Source of the DNA: Streptomyces echinoruber
Lineage (GTDB): Bacteria; Actinomycetota; Actinomycetes; Streptomycetales; Streptomycetaceae
Assembly: GCF_014651135.1 (NCBI RefSeq)
Contig: NZ_BMWH01000014.1
Location: 62,001 to 126,000 of the forward strand
DNA length: 64,000 bases
Direction: 5' to 3'
Positions 8,778 to 15,309 of this stretch are shown one piece after another. A program made the translations under genes and the position numbers. The number at the start of each line of letters is the position of its first letter. The first letter of the stretch is position 1. The notes beneath the pieces were generated by a model. It saw only the letters and a program-made list of their open reading frames with translations. It was not told the origin of the DNA and made no database searches.

Positions 8778-9269
8778 GTGTCCCTGTCCCGCTGCCCCTC
8801 CGCCCCGCTGTACACCGCCGACCCCACCACCCCCATCCCCGAGACCCTCGCCTACAGCCTCACCCTCCCCGCAGCCCTGGCCAGCCCGGCACTGGCGAGG
8901 GCGACGACGGAGAAGGCGCTGAAGACGCACGGACTGCCCGACCTGCTGGACCCGGCACTGCAGGCGGTCAGCGAACTGACCGCGGTGGCGGCCCAGTTCA
9001 CGGAGTCCCCGAACTTCTACCTCTCCCTCCGCTACCGCGCCGGCGCCCTCCGCCTGATCACCTACGACAGCCACCCCCGCCACACCCAGCCCCACCTCGC
9101 CACGGCCTGCGACGCCCGCCGTCACGCCGCCCTCCGCCTCCTCACCCGCGTCTGCCGCGCCTGCGACGGCGACTGCGGCTTCGGCGAGTCCCGCGAACCG
9201 GGCGGCGGAACCCGCACGTGGGCGACCCTGCCGAGGGAGGGAGCGGCGGCATACGGAAGGCTCTGCTAG
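8778..9269 (+). CDS. Degenerate HATPase (anti-sigma-like) protein
   Basis: 163 aa, GTG start after AAAGGAG. The overall layout matches the short ATP-binding regulators that accompany DUF5753/DUF397 genes: LAYSLTLPAAL...ATTEKALKTHGLPDLLDPALQAVSELTAVAAQF, then a possible G1 region YDSHPRH. The N-box usually reads SELVTNA; here it is SELTAVA, so the Mg-coordinating Asn is missing, and the Gly-rich lid is not evident. It may therefore be a protein-binding relic that no longer hydrolyses ATP. Cys-rich patch CRACDGDCG at about 136-144. Diverges from the regulator. Confidence 0.65.
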   Translation: MSLSRCPSAPLYTADPTTPIPETLAYSLTLPAALASPALARATTEKALKTHGLPDLLDPALQAVSELTAVAAQFTESPNFYLSLRYRAGALRLITYDSHPRHTQPHLATACDARRHAALRLLTRVCRACDGDCGFGESREPGGGTRTWATLPREGAAAYGRLC

Positions 9270-9385
9270 GAAGTTCTGTCCGGACCAAAGCGGGGCGGGT
9301 GACGGCGATCGTTTCCGGGCGGCTCTCCGAAGCGGTGCGAGCAGGAGCCCCGCTACTGAGAACGGCCTGCGGCACCTGCTCATGA

Positions 9386-9455
9386 ATTTCTTTGGCTGGA
9401 CCACCGGCCATCATCCAGTCGGTGGTCCACCCGAAGAAGTTCAGTGAGCTTCTTC
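9386..9455. repeat. Cluster of facing insertion-sequence-like ends
   Basis: Two structures are nested here. (a) 9386-9406 and 9420-9440 are a 21-bp imperfect inverted repeat sharing the core TGGACCACCG / CGGTGGTCCA. (b) 9433-9443 (GAAGAAGTTCA) faces 9445-9455 (TGAGCTTCTTC), the left end of the intact IS, with 10 of 11 positions complementary. The flank thus resembles one or two older IS5-type ends abutting the present element. Confidence 0.6.
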
Positions 9456-10319
9456 GAGGTGGCCACGGATCAGGTGACGGTCCGCGAGCCGCAACGAGCG
9501 AGGCCCCCGGGCTGTTGATCAAGATGTCTGACGTCTCAATCACGCTGCTCGGAGGCCTCGTTGGTCATCTATCCTGCCGCACTTGACCTGCCCCATGCGC
9601 TCGTGGAATGGGTCACGATGCTCATCGTCACCTGTGAGGGGGACCGGCGCTGCAAGCTCCGCCCGTCTCAGCGCGCGATGGTGGCACTGGTGTACCTGCG
9701 CGAGCACGTCACCCTGGCGAAGATCGCTGCCGGGTTCGGGATCAGCGAGTCCACCGCCCACGCCTACACCAGCGCGGTCATCCACCTGCTCGCCGAACGA
9801 GCACCGGGTCTGCTGAAGGTCCTGCGCGAGGCCGACCCCGACTTCGTCTTGCTGGACGGCACCCTCGCCGAGTGCGACCGCGTCGGCGACTCACGCGCGG
9901 ACTACTCCCACAAGCACCGCCGGCACGGTGTGAACGTGCAGGTGGTCACCGATCCGGACGGCCGGCTGCTGTGGCTCTCGCCCGCGCTGCCGGGCCGGGC
10001 TCACGACCTGACCGCCGCCCGCACTCACCGGATCATCCGCATCTGCGAGCGCCAGGGCGTCCCCATCCTGGCCGATCTCGCCTACCAGGGCGGCGGCCCC
10101 TGGCTGACCACGGGCATCAAACGCCGACCCCTGCAGGAGTTCACCCCCACCGAGAAGACCGTCAACCGAGCCCTGGCCGCGGCACGGGCACCGGTCGAAC
10201 GAGGCGTCGCCCGCTTGAAGTCCTGGCGGATCTTCCGCCGATCCCTGTGCAGCCCCAACCGCATGACGTCAATCACCAAAGCCGTCCTCACCCTGGAGCG
10301 GCAACGCTGAAGAAGCTCA
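9445..10319 (+). mobile_element. IS5-family insertion sequence, intact
   Basis: 875 bp bounded by perfect 11-bp inverted repeats TGAGCTTCTTC (9445-9455) and GAAGAAGCTCA (10309-10319), extending to about 16 of 20 matching positions inward. One transposase gene fills the interior. If the element is taken as 9444-10320, it is flanked by TCA on both sides (9441-9443 and 10321-10323), a possible 3-bp target duplication. Its right end overlaps the stop codon of the DUF1643 gene, showing insertion into or at the end of that gene. Confidence 0.8.
9561..10310 (+). CDS. IS5-family DDE transposase
   Basis: 249-250 aa with an apparently complete DDE triad: D99 in FVLLDGTLAE, D172 in PILADLAYQG, E213 in APVERGVARLKSWRIFR. 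The N-terminal helix-turn-helix is LAKIAAGFGISESTAHAYT. Start is TTG at 9561, with GGAGG five bases upstream. No frameshift is needed, unlike many IS5 relatives with programmed -1 shifts, so the element may be active. The stop lies at the right inverted repeat. Confidence 0.88.
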   Translation: MVIYPAALDLPHALVEWVTMLIVTCEGDRRCKLRPSQRAMVALVYLREHVTLAKIAAGFGISESTAHAYTSAVIHLLAERAPGLLKVLREADPDFVLLDGTLAECDRVGDSRADYSHKHRRHGVNVQVVTDPDGRLLWLSPALPGRAHDLTAARTHRIIRICERQGVPILADLAYQGGGPWLTTGIKRRPLQEFTPTEKTVNRALAAARAPVERGVARLKSWRIFRRSLCSPNRMTSITKAVLTLERQR

Positions 10320-10793
10320 GTCATGATGTTGTCCTTTTTGCAAAAGCGCGAAGCTATTGCGCAGAGCATCACGAAACTCGAGCTGTGGGTGTTGTCGGGC
10401 TGTCCACCGCTGCCAGCGTGACGGATGCCTAGGCATGTCTCCAACCTGATATCGGGGTAATGGGGATCCAGAGAGCGCGTCGTCGAGCCACTCCAACTGC
10501 TCCTTGTAGTAATGGCGCGCGGGACCCGTCGGAGCTGCTACGCCGTAAGCGAGTAGCACCCCGGCGCAGGCCTTGAGCTGCGCTTGGAGCTCTACACGAG
10601 CCGTCAGCCAGCCATCAGCGCCCGTCCCAAGGATGGCGATGTCTGTAACGCTGGGCGATGGGATAGCGAAAAGATTGCCGATGGTAATGGCATCGTAGCC
10701 GAGTAGTTCGCCTGCGAGCGCGACTCGAGCGCGAGTACGGGCGCCATCACCAACAGGTGGGTTCGCCAGAATGCAGAGTAGTGTTCGAACCAT
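10317..10793 (-). CDS. DUF1643 family protein, 3' end altered by the IS
   Basis: 158 aa starting at MVRTLLCILANPP, 2 bp downstream of the nuclease stop. CILANPPVGDGARTRARVALAGELLGYDAITIGNLFA is the DUF1643 signature (key parts: CILANP and NLFA). DUF1643 proteins are uncharacterised and frequent in phage and defence neighbourhoods. The last sense codon GAC lies outside the IS and the TGA stop (10319-10317) is the first three bases of the IS inverted repeat, so the native C-terminus was probably longer or different. Third gene of the XRE-nuclease-DUF1643 operon. Base composition is lower in GC than the chromosome around it. Confidence 0.7.
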   Translation of the reverse strand: MVRTLLCILANPPVGDGARTRARVALAGELLGYDAITIGNLFAIPSPSVTDIAILGTGADGWLTARVELQAQLKACAGVLLAYGVAAPTGPARHYYKEQLEWLDDALSGSPLPRYQVGDMPRHPSRWQRWTARQHPQLEFRDALRNSFALLQKGQHHD

Positions 10794-10795
10794 TG

Positions 10796-12265
10796 CTATC
10801 GGCGAAGCGTCTGAAGCTTTAGGGCGCGGAGAATGCCGTCCGTGTCCGGCTGACGGAGCCAGTCGTCGCCCTTCGCCCACAGGGTAGCGATGCCGGCACG
10901 GCTCTGAGCGTCGAGCCTGTTCAGCAGGCCGGAAACGGCCTCACGTGGGGTATCCCCGAGCGCCAAGACGATCAGCCTGCGGACGCCCTCCGGCGCTGTC
11001 TGAAGGGCGTTTACGAGCTCGGCGATTAGGTTGCGCTCAGCCAGCAGGTGCGCAGCGGTAGCGGCCCGGCGCAAGTCATCAGCACGAAGCCAGTCGAGGA
11101 GCTCGTCCAGGCACTTCTGGGGCAGGTCCGACGGCATAACCGCCGCTGCGTGCGTCGCGACAAGTACGCTGGGATCGTTGACGAGGTGTATGAGCTTGTC
11201 GGGTGTCTTGCGGGCCCCAGTCCCGAGCCCCCAGGCGGCAGCTGCACGCACCTCTTCCGGAAACGTTGGCTCAGTGTTGCTGGCAACCGAGTACAGCGCC
11301 TCCACGGCTTCCTCGGAATTGATCTCCGACAGGGAGAACACCGCCTCCATGCGCTCCTCGTCGGTCGAGTCAGCACCTTTAGCGAGCATGAGCAGCGCAG
11401 CAACGGACGTGGGGCGCGTGGGGGCGAGGCTAGCGTGTGCTTCGAGGCGCAGGCGCCAGTCATTGGCCTCGTCGTCCGCTATGCCGATGAGGATGTCCTC
11501 GACCGGCTCTGTGCCAAGGAACCGGGCCGCCTTGACGGCCGGGAATCGAATGTCATCGTCAGTCGAAAGGAGGTCATTCTGCCAGTTCCAGGACCCGTCG
11601 CCGGCGCAGGCGACCGAGTCGGCCATGCGGAAGCAGAATGCGACCGGCTGGCCAGCCTCAAATGCCGTCCCTACTGGCAACGTGTGGAACGTACTCCAAC
11701 GGCTACCGCCTCCATAGAGATACGTGCTGGCGCCCTTCGTGACGCGAATCCTTTTGAGGCCGTGGTCGACGGTGACGACCTCGCCAGCATAGTTTGGGGC
11801 CCACATCGGCCACCTGCGGTCCATTTCCGACCCCTCGGACACGGACTTTCGATTGCCCTCCTTGGATGACCTCAGAGCATCTTCCAAGCTCTGCCGAGTC
11901 ACGTAGACAAGGTTGGACACTCTCACAGGGTTTGTTTTCATGTCGACACGCGCGAAGGCGAATATGTCGTCTAGGCGCATGCCTCCGTCGCGCCAGGTGC
12001 GGCCTGGCAGTGTGGAGTCGGAAAGCTTAACCTCAAGCTTTGTCTTTCCCTTGCACTCGAAACGGCGCCCGCAGCTAACGCACATAAGGTCGGGTAGGCG
12101 CATGCGCTTGACCTTCGTCTGCCATACCTTGTTGGCCTTGGCGTACCGCTCGAGCTCGATAATGCGGTGCCCGTGATTGCGTTCGAGGTCTTGTGTAATC
12201 GCGTCGGCGGCGTGGACCCCCATGCTCAGGAACCGAGCGAAATCAGCGTCTTCTTTGAAGCCCAT
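10796..12265 (-). CDS. Predicted PD-(D/E)XK restriction endonuclease with HEAT-like repeats
   Basis: 489 aa. Residues 30-75 carry a candidate PD-(D/E)XK core: IIELERYAK helix, then LPD (D59) and FECK (E70, K72), with a CxxC (C62, C65) inserted between. Residues about 75-260 contain beta-rich sequence without a recognised domain. Residues about 265-489 are helical repeats (SVAALLMLA, RMEAVFSLSEI, EVRAAAAWGLG, VATHAAAVMP, RRAATAAHLLAE) resembling HEAT units. The start ATG overlaps the XRE stop by 1 bp (TGATG). Beside a divergent DNA methyltransferase this is most likely the cleaving subunit of a type II-like system. An anti-phage nuclease guided by its HEAT array is an alternative. Confidence 0.6.
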   Translation of the reverse strand: MGFKEDADFARFLSMGVHAADAITQDLERNHGHRIIELERYAKANKVWQTKVKRMRLPDLMCVSCGRRFECKGKTKLEVKLSDSTLPGRTWRDGGMRLDDIFAFARVDMKTNPVRVSNLVYVTRQSLEDALRSSKEGNRKSVSEGSEMDRRWPMWAPNYAGEVVTVDHGLKRIRVTKGASTYLYGGGSRWSTFHTLPVGTAFEAGQPVAFCFRMADSVACAGDGSWNWQNDLLSTDDDIRFPAVKAARFLGTEPVEDILIGIADDEANDWRLRLEAHASLAPTRPTSVAALLMLAKGADSTDEERMEAVFSLSEINSEEAVEALYSVASNTEPTFPEEVRAAAAWGLGTGARKTPDKLIHLVNDPSVLVATHAAAVMPSDLPQKCLDELLDWLRADDLRRAATAAHLLAERNLIAELVNALQTAPEGVRRLIVLALGDTPREAVSGLLNRLDAQSRAGIATLWAKGDDWLRQPDTDGILRALKLQTLRR

Positions 12266-12504
12266 CAAATACCTTCGAGTAGTTGTGCAGCATCGACCTT
12301 GAGCGCACGCGCGAGGGCAATGATGTTGTCAAGGCTTACGTTGCGCTGACCGCGTTCCAGCGAAGAGACGTAGGTGCGGTGGATCCCTGCAGCTTCCGCG
12401 AGCTCTTCTTGCGAGAGACCTGCCAAGAGACGTTGCTCCCGCACACGGTGGCCGAACGCCTCGCGTTGCCGCTGGATGCGGAGTTTGTCGGACGCCTGCG
12501 TCAT
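12265..12504 (-). CDS. Small XRE regulator (restriction controller-like)
   Basis: 79 aa from MTQASDKLRIQ. The helix-turn-helix reads LSQEELAEAAGIHRTYVSSL, the SQEELA..GIHRTYVS..ERG pattern of controller (C) proteins of restriction-modification systems. It is the first gene of the nuclease operon and diverges from the methyltransferase with essentially no intergenic DNA. This is the arrangement in which a C-protein times nuclease against methylase expression. An in-frame extension to 12570 would run into the methyltransferase gene and has no ribosome-binding support. Confidence 0.8.
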   Translation of the reverse strand: MTQASDKLRIQRQREAFGHRVREQRLLAGLSQEELAEAAGIHRTYVSSLERGQRNVSLDNIIALARALKVDAAQLLEGI

Positions 12505-12550
12505 GATGTCCAAGGACGCTAGGACGGTGCAGACGATGGGTCTACAGACT
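12505..12550. promoter_or_regulatory. Candidate controller-protein operator between the divergent genes
   Basis: The sequence between the XRE start (12504) and the favoured methyltransferase start (12551) contains GTCT-AC-AGAC (12540-12549), a short palindrome typical in size for C-protein boxes. No conventional ribosome-binding site is visible, so leaderless mRNAs are possible. Low confidence because only one box is clear. Confidence 0.3.
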
Positions 12551-14272
12551 ATGAGTAACATTGCTGGCATGGCTGAAGAGATCGTGGTGGGCCGTGGTGA
12601 CCCTGTCTATCTCGCGCACGCCTACCTGACGAAGGTCCCCGTGCCTGCCATTGTGCCGTTCATCGAGGCCTACTGTCCGCCTGGCGGCGTTGTGGTCGAC
12701 CCGTTCGCCGGGTCTGGCATGACGGGGGTAGCAGCACGGATCACTGGGCGCCGGGCCCGCCTGTCGGACATTTCAGTACTGGGGCGTCACATCGGCTCTA
12801 ATTACATTAATATGGTCGAAGCGGGCGAGTTTACCAGGGCTGCGCAGGCTGTCATCAAGCGGGCCAAGGATGCTGTCGGCAAGATCTATGAGGTCCCCTG
12901 CAGTGGGTGCGGTGGAACCGGCCAGCTTGCGAAGACCGTCTGGAGCGTTCTGGTGAGGTGTGCGGGCTGTGAGAAGCCCGTGAACTATTACCACTCGCTC
13001 GAGGCTGCGAAGTGGTTGAAGCCGAAGATGGTCTGTCCTCATTGCGCGGCCCACATTTCGAGCAGGCTCGAGCGTGTAGGTGAGCAGCCTGTGGTCGACT
13101 ACGTCAACTGCGCGTGCTCCCCCAGGCAGCGTGAGCAGCCGGCGGTTGCTGCGCCGAGTGTCGACGTCGACGGCCTGGACTTCCCCCGCGTTGAAATTAC
13201 GCCTGACCGAGAGATGTACCGGGCGTCTGCTTTGGGAAAAAGCGGCTATACGACCGTGGCTTCGTTCTACTCGCCGCGTAATCTGCGCACTCTGGTGGCC
13301 CTGTACGACGAAATCCGCGGGCTTGAGGACCATGCCCTTAGTCAAAAGCTGCTGTTCGCATTCACCGCGACGCTGACTCGGGCGAGTAAGCGGTACCAGT
13401 GGTCGCATAAACGCCCACTGAACGCCGCGAACCAGAACTACTACATTGCCCCGGTTTTCTACGAGTGGAACGTCTTCGAGCTATTCGAGCGTAAGACGAC
13501 CGCCGTACTGAAGGCTGATGATTGGATCCGGGCGCAGGCATTCATGCGCAACGTGGACGCGGACACGGTGCCCGTTGAGTACGTCACGGAGAGCGCTGCA
13601 GAGCTATCCCTGCCAGATGCGAGCGTGGACTACGTGTTCACGGATCCGCCGTTCGGTTCGAATCTCTTCTACGCGGATATGGCTCTGTTCCAGGAGGGTT
13701 GGCTGGATGGCTTTACGGATGTCAGCAAGGAAGCGGTGATCGATCGCTCCACCGGCACGAAACGCACGGCGGACCGGTACGAGACACTGCTGACGGAGTC
13801 GCTCAAGCAGTGCCGCCGCATCCTGAAGCCCGGCGGGCGCATTTCGATGGTCTTCGGTAATTCCTCGGGCAAGATCTGGGCAGTGGTCCAGCGAGCAGTC
13901 GCAGCAGCCGGCCTGCGCATCGAGCCGGAGAAGATTGTCATCCTGAATAAGGGACAGCGCTCCGTGAAAGGTCTGGCCTCAGGTTTCGAGCACGTCGCTA
14001 CGCTCGACCTTGTCCTGACGATGGTTCCGCAGGATGACGCCGAGGCTTCGTTCAAGCAGCCGACGGCTGCGGAGGTTGCTGCGGCGACGCGAGAGCTTGC
14101 TGGCGCTCCCGGTCCTGCCTCCCCGAGCCATCTGTACCTGGAGCTGCTTCGCCGTGCGCTTCGGGAAGGGTGGAGCGTCGCGGACCTCAACCTGCAGACA
14201 GTGACGGTAACGCTGCTGGATGACGGGTGGAGCATCGACCCGAAGACGGGCCTACTGGTCGAACCCGAGTAG
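12551..14272 (+). CDS. DNA methyltransferase with embedded zinc-ribbon region
   Basis: 573 aa from ATG at 12551 (in-frame ATGs at 12506 and 12536 are alternatives; none has a strong ribosome-binding site). AdoMet motif I is VDPFAGSGMTG at 49-59. Catalytic motif IV is TDPPFGSN at 364-371, indicating an amino-methyltransferase (N6-adenine or N4-cytosine). Between them lie three CxxC pairs (C117/C120, C137/C140, C162/C165) plus CAC at 187-189, suggesting zinc ribbons in or near the target-recognition region. Motif I before IV differs from the usual beta order. Divergent from the nuclease operon; expected to protect self DNA. Lower GC than neighbours supports acquisition by transfer. Confidence 0.8.
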   Translation: MSNIAGMAEEIVVGRGDPVYLAHAYLTKVPVPAIVPFIEAYCPPGGVVVDPFAGSGMTGVAARITGRRARLSDISVLGRHIGSNYINMVEAGEFTRAAQAVIKRAKDAVGKIYEVPCSGCGGTGQLAKTVWSVLVRCAGCEKPVNYYHSLEAAKWLKPKMVCPHCAAHISSRLERVGEQPVVDYVNCACSPRQREQPAVAAPSVDVDGLDFPRVEITPDREMYRASALGKSGYTTVASFYSPRNLRTLVALYDEIRGLEDHALSQKLLFAFTATLTRASKRYQWSHKRPLNAANQNYYIAPVFYEWNVFELFERKTTAVLKADDWIRAQAFMRNVDADTVPVEYVTESAAELSLPDASVDYVFTDPPFGSNLFYADMALFQEGWLDGFTDVSKEAVIDRSTGTKRTADRYETLLTESLKQCRRILKPGGRISMVFGNSSGKIWAVVQRAVAAAGLRIEPEKIVILNKGQRSVKGLASGFEHVATLDLVLTMVPQDDAEASFKQPTAAEVAAATRELAGAPGPASPSHLYLELLRRALREGWSVADLNLQTVTVTLLDDGWSIDPKTGLLVEPE

Positions 14273-14331
14273 GCGCTTTGAGTAACCAGAGGGGCCGCCG
14301 CCTCAACAAGGGGTGGCTGCCCTTCTGGCTT

Positions 14332-14640
14332 TTAGCCTCGCGCTTTCATGAAGCCGACTGTCCGGCAAGCGGGCAGGTGAGTGAAAATATCTCTGAGTAA
14401 CGAGAATGAGGATTGCTGAGGTTTGTTCCATTTGAAGTCGAAGGTGCTTTCTAGGTCAAGAAGCTTATCGGGTCCTACTCGCGTGTCCATGTTGAGAGCG
14501 GCGTCTGCCAGATCGTCTCCCAGAATTGCTCGAAACCGCCGATAGGTGCGGTTTTCAAGGTTGGCCTTGACCGGGCGATATCTGCGGCACCGGTGCCGTG
14601 GCGTAAACCGCTGATCGCCCAAGATTTTGGGCAAGATATT
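14332..14640 (-). pseudogene. Truncated gene of unknown function
   Basis: A minus-strand frame ending at TAA (14332-14334) encodes ...RTYRRFRAILGDDLADAALN, LLDLESTFDFKWNKP and LLRDIFTHLPACRTVG. Codon choice looks like coding DNA of lower-GC origin. Its upstream part runs directly into the IS1380 transposase remnant on the opposite strand, so it appears to be the 3' portion of a gene cut by that element. No family recognised. The 14273-14331 stretch holds only the methyltransferase 3' flank, with a possible GGGGCCGCCGCC-rich hairpin. Confidence 0.35.
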
Positions 14641-14644
14641 TCTG

Positions 14645-14850
14645 GCCTTGTGCCGACGGTCGCGCTCGGCGGGGACTACCTGGCCGACATCGTGATGTTG
14701 CAGGCCGAGCTGGCCGTGTTCGGGCCGGTTGCCTCCGGTCCGACGATCTCCCGCCTGATCGATACGCATGTCACCACAGGTGGAAGGGCACTGGGCTCGA
14801 TCTACTCGGCTCGGGCGAAGTCCGCTGGTATGTCTGGACGTTGGCCGAAG
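14645..14850 (+). pseudogene. IS1380-family transposase fragment
   Basis: About 68 codons read VALGGDYLADIVMLQAELA, VFGPVASGPTISRLIDTHV and RALGSIYSARAKSAG, the N-terminal signature of IS1380 transposases (ALGGDCLADIAVLR, FGPVASDPTVSRLID in intact copies). Reading continues open past this point but becomes antisense to the immunity gene, so similarity stops near 14850. No catalytic DDE region and no start. A decayed IS at the boundary of the immunity gene. Confidence 0.75.
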
Positions 14851-14877
14851 GCCAGGCAGCGAAAACCTTTGGAATTA

Positions 14878-15300
14878 TCAGGAGAAATCCTCGACGAGGA
14901 TCCAGTACTCGCCGCCTTCTTTGCTCACCGCGCATACGCGGTGGCCGCTCGCGGAACGTGTGACGAAAAGGAGCTCGCCGTCTGGATCCTTCAGTGCAGA
15001 GATATTTATTGCGTCGGTCAACCTGACGTGGATCCATTCGTGCTTCAGGCTACCGGCGACAAGGAAAGTTCCATCATCGGCCAGGACGCCTCCGCTTTGC
15101 GCATGGGTCTTCCAGGCGTTGTACGCCTTCTGGTCGGCTTTCGCGATTCCTGCGGAAATCCGCTGCACGGGCTTGACTTCAACGTTGACTACTCGACGAA
15201 ACGCCTCCGTAACGCTGGGTCTTCCGGCGGCGACCGAATTGATCACCTCTAGGCCCGCAGCGCGGAGGCGAGAATAGATCTCCGCGTTGTCTGTAGTCAC
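14878..15300 (-). CDS. Probable immunity protein for the RHS toxin
   Basis: 140 aa; GTG start after a strong AGGAGG, 9 bp downstream of the toxin stop. No family recognised. Visible features: an N-terminal helix AEIYSRLRAAGLEVINSVAAG, a GGVLADDGTFLVAGSLKHEW segment and a C-terminal beta pair RVCAVSKEGGEYWILVEDFS. No signal peptide or membrane span, fitting a cytoplasmic neutraliser. Being immediately 3' of an RHS toxin and sharing the lower-GC composition of the toxin tip is the standard evidence for an immunity role (inference). Its 3' end abuts the IS1380 remnant. Confidence 0.65.
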   Translation of the reverse strand: MTTDNAEIYSRLRAAGLEVINSVAAGRPSVTEAFRRVVNVEVKPVQRISAGIAKADQKAYNAWKTHAQSGGVLADDGTFLVAGSLKHEWIHVRLTDAINISALKDPDGELLFVTRSASGHRVCAVSKEGGEYWILVEDFS

Positions 15301-15309
15301 TCCGTCCTC

